A DNA stretch of 12,256 nucleotides from Acidimicrobiaceae bacterium (lineage in GTDB: Bacteria > Actinomycetota > Acidimicrobiia > Acidimicrobiales > Acidimicrobiaceae): the NCBI GenBank assembly GCA_013044415.1, contig JABEUO010000058.1, forward strand, positions 1 through 12,256. Reading direction: 5' to 3'. Position numbers and translations under genes: made by a program. Below, in pieces: positions 1 to 6,499 of the stretch. A model generated the notes under the pieces. That model was not told the origin of the DNA. It was given only the letters and a program-made list of their open reading frames with translations, and searched no databases. Within the stretch, counting starts at the first letter, position 1. Every line of letters starts with the position of its first letter.

Positions 1-101
1 GACCAGTTGGTCGTGGTGGCGTGACGGGAGCGATGCTTGGTAACTCCAACCAAACGGCGGAGCCAGAAGCCCCGTCCGTAAGGGCGGGGAGGTTCACATA
101 G
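1..101 (+). mobile_element. Right end of an IS200/IS605-type (TnpB) insertion element
   Basis: The stretch at 62-97 has the form found at the 3' end of many tnpB genes: GCCAGAAGC leading into a hairpin and then GGTTCAC. The hairpin is CCCCGTCC (70-77), loop GTAA (78-81), GGGCGGGG (82-89), an 8-bp stem with one G-T wobble. In IS200/IS605 and IS1341-type elements this hairpin is the right end. It is also the 3' scaffold of the omega RNA that guides the TnpB nuclease, with the guide read from DNA just outside the element, here from about position 98 onward. The rest of the element lies to the left of the window, so I cannot tell whether it is intact or whether a TnpA transposase accompanies it. 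Confidence 0.62.
3..101 (+). CDS. tnpB: C-terminal tail of TnpB-like RNA-guided nuclease (partial)
   Basis: An open frame enters from the left edge and reads through the omega-RNA hairpin to TAG at 99-101. Its last residues are EPEAPSVRAGRFT. Reading frames that run through the terminal hairpin are common at the ends of tnpB genes. The catalytic RuvC and zinc-ribbon parts would lie outside the window, so no functional residue can be checked. A second frame ends at TAA 41-43 (tail DGSDAW) and could be the true C-terminus instead. The identification rests on the neighbouring hairpin rather than on this short peptide. Confidence 0.4.
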   Translation, partial: PVGRGGVTGAMLGNSNQTAEPEAPSVRAGRFT

Positions 102-462
102 ATTGATCGAGTTGTTTCTGACCTTTGATGAAGTACAACTCCCAATCCAGAAGGATCTTTTGGAGTCGTAGCGGATTAAGGATTGAGCTGTGACTTATTT
201 TGCAAGGTCTGCTCGGTGTCAAAGTTCTCGAAGAGTCACTCGAGGTCGTAAATAGGTTGGGTCTGGACCTGGCAGCGATGAAGTATCTCGGTATGGTCCG
301 ATAGGCCGACGGGGGAGTGGTGACCTCGATTGTGCCGATTGAGTATCGGTGACACCTTGACCTTTGGTTATAGGAGTTCTTGTCTGTAAAAATGAGGAGT
401 GAGCGTGGATCGACCTCCGGACTTGGGGTGTCCTGGTGACCTATCTTTTAGGCCGTAACCCG
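102..462. other. Spacer without a clear gene; one coding-like fragment
   Basis: This 360-bp gap separates the TnpB right end from the stop of the histidine kinase. One plus-strand frame from 194 to the TAG at 302-304 gives 36 residues of ordinary protein-like composition (for example LEVVNRLGLDLAAMKYLGM). It has no start codon context or upstream continuation, because a TGA lies at 191-193. It may be the debris of a gene disrupted near the insertion, but I do not recognise it. I see no promoter, RNA gene or repeat otherwise. Confidence 0.3.
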
Positions 463-1590
463 TCAAAGGTCGGCGGTCCAGATCAGCTGCACGCCACCAA
501 GATGGGACGTGTTGAAGGTAAGGTCTCCACCGAGCTGACGTGCGCGGTCCCTCATATTCTTGATCCCCATTCCAACCCGTCCATCAGTTTTCAGACCAAT
601 ACCGTCGTCGTCGACCTTGAGGATCAGGGTCTGGGTGGCGGAAATGTTTATGTCGACCCTCGTCGCTTGGGCGTGTCTAGCTATGTTCGAAAGCGCTTCA
701 CGAAGGACCGAGAGAAGATTCGAAAGCACCGGTTCTTCAACGAAGGCGTCGATCGGTCCGGTGAAGGTGACCATCGGCTCGAAGCCGAGAGGCTGTACCG
801 CTTCAGAAACTACCGTGAGTATTTTTGACCTAGCCGAAGACTGCCCGAGCCTTTGTGTAGTCTCCAGGGCAAAGATCGTCGTTCTGATCTGTTTAATCGT
901 TTCGTCTAACTCGTCGATGGAGTCCTGTAAGCGTCCTCTCAACTGGTCGGAGTCGATCAACCTGGTCATCGACTGCAAGGACAGACCTACGGCAAAGATT
1001 CTCTGGATGACCTCGTCGTGGAGGTCTCGAGCGATCCTAGCCCTATCTTCGGTAAGGGTGAGTTCTCTAACCCGAGAGTGGAGGCGAGCATTCTCGATCG
1101 CTATTCCGGCGGCTTGGGCAAGTGAGAGGACAATTTCCTCGTCAGCTGGGGTAAATTCCTCGCCCTGGTCCTTTTCGGTAAGGTAAATGTTCCCAAAGAC
1201 GGTGCCCGAAACCTTGATCGGCACACCGAGGAATGTTGACATTTTTGGGTGGTGTAGGGGAAATCCGAAGCTCTTCTCGTGGTTCCTGAGGTTAGCAATC
1301 CTAAGTGGGACTGCGTCGACGATGAGAGCCCCTAGAATTCCTCTGCCGATCGGCTTATCCCCGATTAGGCGTATTTCTTCATCCGAGAGACCCTCGGTAA
1401 TAAACTCCGATAGCTTCTCCCCCGAAGAATCGAGGACTCCAATGGCCCCATATTTGGCATCCGTCAGGTTGCAGGCTGCCTTTACTACCCGGCGTAGGAC
1501 GACGGGTAGAGACAGGTCGGACTCTATTAGAAGGACGGCCTGCAAAAGCTCCTTCAATTTATCTGGGTCGTAGACGCCGATTGTTGGCAT
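463..1590 (-). CDS. GAF-domain sensor histidine kinase, DevS/DosS/NarX-like
   Basis: This is a soluble two-component sensor of 375 residues. Residues about 27-170 form one GAF domain with the actinobacterial DevS-type signature HHPKMSTFLGVPIKV (113-127) and VFGNIYLTEK. A HisKA_3 dimerisation domain follows, with the phosphoacceptor His191 in ARDLHDEVIQRIF. The HATPase domain has an N-box (REALSNIARHA, 297-307), a G1 box (DDDGIGL, 327-333) and a G2 box (GMGIKNMRDRARQLGG, 340-355). No membrane segment is visible. Mycobacterial DevS has two GAF domains and about 580 residues, so this is a one-GAF version. A His just before FLGVP is, as far as I recall, where the DevS GAF-A haem ligand sits, so gas or redox sensing is possible but unproven. 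No response regulator is adjacent. ATG 1590 is the first start; its ribosome-binding site is weak. Confidence 0.9.
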   Translation of the reverse strand: MPTIGVYDPDKLKELLQAVLLIESDLSLPVVLRRVVKAACNLTDAKYGAIGVLDSSGEKLSEFITEGLSDEEIRLIGDKPIGRGILGALIVDAVPLRIANLRNHEKSFGFPLHHPKMSTFLGVPIKVSGTVFGNIYLTEKDQGEEFTPADEEIVLSLAQAAGIAIENARLHSRVRELTLTEDRARIARDLHDEVIQRIFAVGLSLQSMTRLIDSDQLRGRLQDSIDELDETIKQIRTTIFALETTQRLGQSSARSKILTVVSEAVQPLGFEPMVTFTGPIDAFVEEPVLSNLLSVLREALSNIARHAQATRVDINISATQTLILKVDDDGIGLKTDGRVGMGIKNMRDRARQLGGDLTFNTSHLGGVQLIWTADL

Positions 1591-1740
1591 GATCGGATTC
1601 TATTGTCTTGAACTGGCTAACTTAGATGTTGTTGGATAATTCCGCTCTGTTTGCCCAATTCAGGGTGGTTGATAGAGCAGAATTGCGTTGAGACTACTCG
1701 GATCGCTTGAATTAAGTTAGAGTTTGCCCGTTGTGACCTA

Positions 1741-1747
1741 AAAGGAG
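1741..1747 (+). promoter_or_regulatory. Ribosome-binding site fixing the GTG start of the GalT-like gene
   Basis: AAAGGAG ends 5 nt before the GTG at 1753. It is the strongest Shine-Dalgarno match near this start and supports GTG as the true initiator. A loose promoter candidate, TTGAGA (1688-1693) with TAAGTT (1713-1718), lies upstream, but its 19-bp spacing and poor -10 make it doubtful. Confidence 0.6.
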
Positions 1748-1752
1748 CTCGT

Positions 1753-2775
1753 GTGATACCACTGGTTGAAGTAGACCTTGAAGCAATGGCGCCAAAGTTG
1801 ACAGAGGGTGGGGCTTTTTCTGAGACACCACTTGTGCAAAGGGTGGATCCCCTCTTTGGACACTCTTGTCGTATTGTGGCCGGGGCCAAGCTCCAACCGG
1901 AGCAGGCGCCAAATCTCGAGGAGATAACCACCAGGAAGGGTTTTTGCCCTTTTTGTGCAGACACGATAGATTCAGCGACCTTCCCATTTCCCGACGAGAT
2001 TATTCCGGGCGGAAGGATCTCAAAGGGAGCTTGCCGGGTAGTCCCGAACATTCTCGCCTATTCCACCTATTCCGCCGTAGGAATTTATGATCCGGGACGC
2101 CACTTTCTCTCCCTCGGCGACTTCACCTTTGAAGTGTTGAGTAATGCGCTTTCGGCGATGGCCGAACACGGCAGGTTGGTGCGGAGCTACGATTCTCGCC
2201 TCAGCTACTCTTCGATCAACGCCAACTATCTTCCTTCGTCTGGATCAAGTCTGATCCATCCTCATCTCCAGTCGAGTCACGACTTTGTCCCATTCGGTTC
2301 GCAGAGGAGGATGAAGGAGGTTTTTGGCCAGTATTTTGAGGATAATCAAACCGGATATTTGGATGATCTTGTCCGCCAGGAACGTAACGGACCTAGGTGG
2401 GTAGGGTCGACAGGGGGTGTCGACTTCTTGGTCCCCTTTGCACCTTCGGGTTTTCACGAAGTGTGGGGAGTGGTTAGCGGCGTTTCTGATATTGTCGAGC
2501 TAACAGAGGACCAGATCGAGGGTCTAGCGAGTGGTATCGAGAAGATTTTGGGCGTCTATCAGGACAAGCACCTTTCGGCCTTCAACTACTCGCTTCAGGG
2601 ACTCCCACAAGGCGAGGGCGGCGAGGGGTCGAAGGTTCTCTATCGGATAACCACCAGATCGAGTGTCGAAGCTTACTACCGCAGTGACATAACCTACTTC
2701 GAAAGGCTCTGTGCCGAGCCGATGATCGACTACTCCCCGGAGGTTTGGGCAAGCGAACTGGTAGCAGTCTTTTAG
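1753..2775 (+). CDS. GalT-like HIT-superfamily nucleotidyltransferase
   Basis: This 340-residue protein resembles galactose-1-phosphate uridylyltransferase. Such enzymes move a nucleoside monophosphate between a nucleotide sugar and a sugar phosphate through a covalent His-NMP intermediate. Visible motifs are the zinc knuckle CPFC (65-68) and the active-site block SLIHPHLQ (166-173), where His171 would be the nucleophile. FHEVWGVV (234-241) and SAFNYSLQ (275-282) fit the second half of the fold. The usual H-x-H near the end of GalT (HWHIE-like) is replaced by VLYRIT (295-300), so I do not call it galT. DUF4921-like or ADP-sugar phosphorylase-like activity is equally possible. No other sugar gene is adjacent. 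The gene is divergent from the histidine kinase and convergent with the dehydrogenase. The start is GTG with a good ribosome-binding site. Confidence 0.82.
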   Translation: MIPLVEVDLEAMAPKLTEGGAFSETPLVQRVDPLFGHSCRIVAGAKLQPEQAPNLEEITTRKGFCPFCADTIDSATFPFPDEIIPGGRISKGACRVVPNILAYSTYSAVGIYDPGRHFLSLGDFTFEVLSNALSAMAEHGRLVRSYDSRLSYSSINANYLPSSGSSLIHPHLQSSHDFVPFGSQRRMKEVFGQYFEDNQTGYLDDLVRQERNGPRWVGSTGGVDFLVPFAPSGFHEVWGVVSGVSDIVELTEDQIEGLASGIEKILGVYQDKHLSAFNYSLQGLPQGEGGEGSKVLYRITTRSSVEAYYRSDITYFERLCAEPMIDYSPEVWASELVAVF

Positions 2776-2826
2776 GCGACTTGCAATGGAGGTGAATTCT
2801 ACGCCAAGTGGACCACTCAAGTTGGA

Positions 2827-3693
2827 CTACTGCGGTGGATTTTCGCTTTTCGACTTAGATAGCTTTTCAGAGATCCTTGCCATTTGGGATAGCCAAACCT
2901 CGGTATCGGTGGCTTTTTTTACCATGTAACCTGCAACTTCGGGGTGGGGGAGTATAAGGAACTTATCTTCTTTCACCCCTTGGATTGCAATGCGGGCCAC
3001 ATCTTCGGGTTCGAGCACGAGCCCGGCGGACGTTACCGCACTCTGGGCCACTGTGTCCGCGAGGGTACTGGACGAGTCTATGGCACTGTTTTTGAGTTCT
3101 GGGAAGAGCATAGGCGTCCTAACTCCCTGCGGACAGATGCACGACACCGATATCCCAAATGGGCGATAGGTGATGGCCATCCACTCCGATAGGGCTACCG
3201 CTGCGTGCTTTGTTACCGCATAGGGGGCCGCGCCGAGAACACTCAGCAGGCCCGCCGCCGACGCAGTCTGGACCAGATGACCAGCTTTTCGATGTGACAT
3301 CCTTGGAACGAGGAATCTAGCGGCATAGATGTGAGCCATGACGTTGACATCCCACGAGTTGACCCAATCCTCATCCTTTGCTTCTACGCCCCCCGATCTA
3401 GAGATGCCGGCGTTTGAAAAGAAGATATCAATTGGACCAGTTTGATCTTCCACCTTCTGTAAGACGGCTCTAAACTCCGACTCCGAGGCAACATTGACCT
3501 GGTGGATCGAGAGCTTGGATCGCTGGTGCGCCCTGTTATCCAGAGCGTCACGTAGTCCTTCCTTATCGAAATCCATCATTGCAACGTGAGCGGCACCATT
3601 TACGATGAGTTCATCGACCAGAGCGAGACCGATACCAGACGCAGCCCCGGTTACCCCACAAATTCGACCTGTTGGATCCACGCTGCAAAGCAT
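2827..3693 (-). CDS. Short-chain dehydrogenase/reductase (classical SDR)
   Basis: This is a 288-residue NAD(P)-dependent oxidoreductase of the classical SDR family, on an unknown alcohol or ketone. The cofactor motif TGAASGIG (15-22) starts the Rossmann fold. Asp41 at the end of the second strand favours NAD(H) over NADP(H). NAG (94-96) and Asn117 are in place. The catalytic tetrad is completed by Ser145 and Y158-AVT-K162. CPQGVRTPM (188-196) is the usual post-catalytic segment. Residues from about 230 form an extra C-terminal part typical of 280-300 residue actinobacterial SDRs. The ATG at 3693 sits at a sensible distance from the Rossmann motif but has no Shine-Dalgarno sequence. The region directly upstream is a tandem repeat. 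The gene stands alone and its stop faces that of the GalT-like gene across 51 bp. Confidence 0.9.
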   Translation of the reverse strand: MLCSVDPTGRICGVTGAASGIGLALVDELIVNGAAHVAMMDFDKEGLRDALDNRAHQRSKLSIHQVNVASESEFRAVLQKVEDQTGPIDIFFSNAGISRSGGVEAKDEDWVNSWDVNVMAHIYAARFLVPRMSHRKAGHLVQTASAAGLLSVLGAAPYAVTKHAAVALSEWMAITYRPFGISVSCICPQGVRTPMLFPELKNSAIDSSSTLADTVAQSAVTSAGLVLEPEDVARIAIQGVKEDKFLILPHPEVAGYMVKKATDTEVWLSQMARISEKLSKSKSENPPQ

Positions 3694-3720
3694 AGCTTTG
3701 TGCGAACGGCGTTGTTGGGC

Positions 3721-3780
3721 AGCATGGTGAGTTTGTGAAATGCCGAGTTTGTGTTTATGCCGAGTTTGTGAGCATGGTGA
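3721..3780. repeat. Imperfect tandem repeat, 16-17 bp unit, about 3.5 copies
   Basis: The copies are AGCATGGTGAGTTTGTG (3721-3737), AAATGCCGAGTTTGTG (3738-3753), TTTATGCCGAGTTTGTG (3754-3770) and a partial AGCATGGTGA (3771-3780). All share GAGTTTGTG. The array lies 28 bp upstream of the SDR start codon, so it would fall in that gene's leader or promoter region. Confidence 0.8.
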
Positions 3781-3786
3781 CTGCAG

Positions 3787-3820
3787 GTGAAATAGAGGAG
3801 GTGAAATAGAGGAGGTGAAC
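3787..3820. repeat. Perfect tandem repeat, 14 bp unit, two copies plus 6 bp
   Basis: GTGAAATAGAGGAG occurs at 3787-3800 and 3801-3814, followed by a partial GTGAAC. It adjoins the previous array but has an unrelated unit. The unit length is not a multiple of three. Confidence 0.85.
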
Positions 3821-4291
3821 TAGAAAGGAAAGGAGTTCGCCAAGCCGAGATTCGCCTACATACAACCGAGCGGTCCGTGATAGAGCACCCCGAGTAGTCA
3901 GCGCTAAATGACCACCATCCATCGACAAAAATCCGATAGGCCAGCATAGATTAAACCCTCAAGTGGATTGCTCGACTGCGGCCGAACCTAGCTGGCTGGG
4001 TAGTTCAGGCCGTAACCTTAGATCTGGCTTAGGAGCTTTATTTGTGAGATGGACTATGGCTACCAGGACACTTAGTCACTAACCCAGTCGCTAGCCCGAA
4101 CATGTATTGCCTTTCGTCCGGCGGATAGAGGTCACCGGCCAGAATCTCACCTGCGCTACGGTGCTCTTTCGTATGGTGGGCCACTTTATCGTCGAAACTT
4201 GTCAGGAGCCTCTTGCTAAGAGTGACAGTTCGCTTTTAGCTGGCCTTTTCTCCGAGTTGCTGGGCAAGATTTAGCTGAATCGATCCTCGGT

Positions 4292-4894
4292 CTAACGAGA
4301 AATTTTGGTCTGCTTGATCTCGTTCAGTTCGGGGTACTCGCTGATATTGCCGATGATTCTTTCGATCAAAGCTATTGAATATCCGGGATCACCGTTTGGC
4401 CTCGTCATAATCCTGGCGAAGGTGGCGGTGTTGTTGAGAAAGAATGTCGGCACACCAAAGACCTGATGCTCTTCGACCGACTTCATATGACCGCTCCTGT
4501 AGCTGGCCTTTGGCCATCCCGAATCAATCTGTTCCTTTACCTTGTCGACGTCGATTCCGTTTGCGGCGAGTACTCCACTGATTGCGCTCCAATCGAGGAG
4601 GTTTTTGCCGTGGTCGTGGCGTGCTGCAAAGAGAGCAAGATGGGCGTCTAGGAATAGCTCAGGATAAAGGTCCTTCACAACGAGTCCCGTCGACACCGCC
4701 AGTAGATCATCGGCGCGGTCGGGGTCGTCGAACACCGAGAGCTGATCCTCTTCGATGTGGGTTTGTGTGAGCGAAAATGGAATGAAATCTACTTCCCACT
4801 CGGCACCTGCCTTTAGGGCGGTAACCAAATGTTCGTGTGCATTACGAGCGAATGGGCACTTATAGTCCCAGTTGACGCCGAAAGATATTGTCAT
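4292..4894 (-). CDS. DsbA-fold thioredoxin-like oxidoreductase, Rv2466c/FrnE-like
   Basis: This 200-residue cytoplasmic protein has no signal peptide. The thioredoxin-fold active site is C13-P-F-A16 after the first strand. A helical insertion follows, and then the cis-proline segment FGVPTFFLNN (146-155, Pro149). The C-terminal part (SGHMKSVEEHQVFGVPT, then SEYPELNEIKQTK) follows the plan of mycobacterial Rv2466c, a mycothiol-dependent reductase. There the matching parts are a helix before VGTPT and a final helix starting YPHFFELKRTR. The second active-site cysteine is missing: CPFA instead of CPWC. The protein would therefore act through one thiol, as an isomerase, a thiol-conjugate reductase, or a glutathione-transferase-like enzyme. 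The gene is isolated, with ATG 4894 as start and a weak ribosome-binding site. Confidence 0.82.
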   Translation of the reverse strand: MTISFGVNWDYKCPFARNAHEHLVTALKAGAEWEVDFIPFSLTQTHIEEDQLSVFDDPDRADDLLAVSTGLVVKDLYPELFLDAHLALFAARHDHGKNLLDWSAISGVLAANGIDVDKVKEQIDSGWPKASYRSGHMKSVEEHQVFGVPTFFLNNTATFARIMTRPNGDPGYSIALIERIIGNISEYPELNEIKQTKISR

Positions 4895-5459
4895 GAGCTA
4901 TACAACCAACCTTCGCCGATCAGTAATCCCTATTTCTATCGTATTTCTGTCAAACGATTCGAAAGACGCCGCTCCCTCGGACGATGATGGGAAGGCGGAT
5001 ACCATCCTGACTTCGATCAACTCTCGCGAAGCCATCGACATATCTTGATTTTAAATGCATCCTCTATCGCCTATGTTCCCGAGATCGGACGCTGCATTGG
5101 CGCATAATCGCTCGGATCATCGCACTCTTTGGAGCCTGGCTTCGAACAACGGAGCAGCTATTTGGCGGATCCCCGTATGCATCCACCGAATACCCTCAGG
5201 CACCGAATCTCACCGAAGCACACAAGCCCACTCGGTTTTCCGACGGCTACAGCGCCGACCGACTCAGGCACTAGCTGACATTTCATCCAATGGCTAGGGC
5301 GAGTCCCTTTGATCGAGTATCCGGCTGTTGGCTGGTCGTCATCCTTTCCTGACAAAGAAGCAAGGTATCGTCGGGATTAAAAGACGCTGGCGAGAAAGCA
5401 AATGGCGATCGGGATCGAATGGACCTAGAGACACAAAAGCTTTAGATTATCTTTCTGCT
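4895..5459. other. Intergenic region; possible decayed gene fragment at 5011-5274 (+)
   Basis: No intact gene is visible in 565 bp. A plus-strand frame without a start codon runs from 5011 (after TGA 5008-5010) to TAG 5272-5274. Its second half, from about 5095, reads like protein: a hydrophobic RIIARIIALFGAWLRTT followed by a polar tail rich in Pro, Thr and Glu. An adjacent frame upstream (to TAA at 5104-5106) is also coding-like, which would fit a frameshifted relic. I cannot name a family. Confidence 0.25.
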
Positions 5460-5894
5460 CTAGGAGAGGAGTTCCTTTGCTTGTTTTAGTACGCCTCTAT
5501 CTGACTGATAGGTGACGAGGTTGATCGCCCTATCCAAGGGGATCCACTCCACCCGGGAAACCTCAGATGGGTCGTTAGTCTCAAGTCGCTCTGGAGGCGA
5601 TCCCTTGGCGTTCATCAACCAGAAGTGGACCATCTTTTCTGTTCCATTTGGGAGCAGGTAATGTACGCTATTTAGCCGTGTCGTCGCTTCAACTTCGACA
5701 CCGGTCTCCTCGGTCACTTCCCTGACGGCACAATCGACCTCTGATTCACCGCCGTCGAGCTTGCCTTTTGGAAGACTCCAGTCATTGTGACCAGCCCTAA
5801 AGACCAAGATCACCTCTTTGGAGTCGTCCGGCAACGTTTTGGCGACGACTCCTCCAGCGGCAACAATCGGATTCTTGGCGACCCTATCGCCCAT
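5460..5894 (-). CDS. Nudix hydrolase, MutT1-like
   Basis: This 144-residue protein carries a complete Nudix box. Gly44 is followed by Glu50, then REVTEETGV (58-66), matching GX5EX7REUXEEXGU with Glu59, Glu62 and Glu63 as metal ligands. Just before it, DWSLPKGKLDGGES (38-51) and AAGGVVAK (12-19) are typical of the MutT1/Ap4A-hydrolase branch. Enzymes of this branch hydrolyse nucleoside diphosphate-linked compounds such as 8-oxo-dGTP or dinucleoside polyphosphates. Mycobacterial MutT1 has an additional phosphoglycerate-mutase-like domain, absent here. The gene overlaps the end of the PAP2 gene by 11 bp and is the last of a three-gene minus-strand operon. An AGAGGG lies about 10 nt before ATG 5894. 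The substrate cannot be told from sequence. Confidence 0.93.
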   Translation of the reverse strand: MGDRVAKNPIVAAGGVVAKTLPDDSKEVILVFRAGHNDWSLPKGKLDGGESEVDCAVREVTEETGVEVEATTRLNSVHYLLPNGTEKMVHFWLMNAKGSPPERLETNDPSEVSRVEWIPLDRAINLVTYQSDRGVLKQAKELLS

Positions 5895-6480
5895 GCAGAA
5901 ATGCCCTCTTGATCAACCGACCGAGCAGCGTGCCGAGGATTATCCCGCCGATAATGTCCGATGCGTGGTGAATCTTGACGTGCAATCGTGATATCGCCAC
6001 GATCGACGCAATAACTAAGTAGGCCGGTGCAATTCCCTGATCCTTGGTCATCAGGGTCGCCCACATGAAAGCCGCACTGGCGTGGCCCGAAGGGAAGCTA
6101 CTTGTCAGAGGCTGACGGAGCTTATGTGGCCTTTCGGTTTGGGTGGTCGGTCTCTGGCGGCCGAAAAGTGACTTTACCACAATATTGACGAGGGCCGACT
6201 CGAACAGAAGGGCGCCGGATATCACCTTTGACCTCTTTTCGCCCTTCTTGGTCGTTCCCATAGCCGAAGCGACCAAAAACCAGATGAGGGAATGATCTGC
6301 TAGAGCCGAGGCGGAGTAGAAGAGACGATTGAGAATCGAGAATGACCTAAGTGGTTCATACAGGCGATCCACTGTGTCGTCGAAGTTATCGATAAATTGA
6401 GATAGCTTAAAGCCGTTGGTATCCACAAATTCCAATTGGTCTTCGGGTGGAACATCTGGCCCAGGAGTTTTATCGCTCAC
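5884..6480 (-). CDS. PAP2-family membrane lipid phosphatase
   Basis: This 198-residue membrane protein has all three phosphatase signatures. These are K103-SLFGRQ-R110-P111, PSGH (130-133, general acid His133) and S164-R165-LHVKI-H171-HAS-D175 (nucleophile His171). Hydrophobic segments flank them (about 63-74, 86-102, 136-144, 151-163, 176-190). The family removes phosphate from phosphatidic acid, phosphatidylglycerol phosphate or undecaprenyl pyrophosphate on the membrane surface. The N-terminal 60 residues are acidic and cytoplasmic-looking. The start is unusual: GTG at 6480 has GAAGGA touching it directly, and no earlier in-frame start exists because of a TAG at 6490-6492. GTG at residue 19 is the only nearby alternative. 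The gene follows the nuclease by 19 nt and overlaps the Nudix gene. Confidence 0.92.
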   Translation of the reverse strand: MSDKTPGPDVPPEDQLEFVDTNGFKLSQFIDNFDDTVDRLYEPLRSFSILNRLFYSASALADHSLIWFLVASAMGTTKKGEKRSKVISGALLFESALVNIVVKSLFGRQRPTTQTERPHKLRQPLTSSFPSGHASAAFMWATLMTKDQGIAPAYLVIASIVAISRLHVKIHHASDIIGGIILGTLLGRLIKRAFLHGR

Positions 6481-6499
6481 TCCTTCAAGCTAGTTGGTA

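Larger units (their letters stand above)
3694..4291. other. Non-coding stretch between the SDR and DsbA-like genes
   Basis: Apart from two short tandem-repeat tracts next to the SDR start (listed separately), I see no gene, RNA or clear terminator in these 600 bp. The open frames here run through the repeats and have no recognisable protein features. Confidence 0.5.

Noticed and set aside
560..1186. Long plus-strand open frames (also 436-828 and 1187-1573) opposite the histidine kinase
   Set aside because: They lie antisense to a gene with all kinase motifs, and their Ser- and Arg-rich composition is that of a shadow frame.
2807..2817. AGTGG-A-CCACT inverted repeat between the GalT-like and SDR stops as a terminator
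   Set aside because: A one-base loop cannot form a hairpin as written, the stem is only 5 bp, and there is no T-run.
3651..3947. Minus-strand open frame of 98 residues upstream of the SDR
   Set aside because: It overlaps the SDR start in another frame and runs through two tandem repeats; no family features or ribosome-binding site.
5055..5355. Short open frames at 5055-5297 (+) and 5158-5355 (-)
   Set aside because: Neither has a ribosome-binding site or recognisable motif, and they overlap each other on opposite strands.
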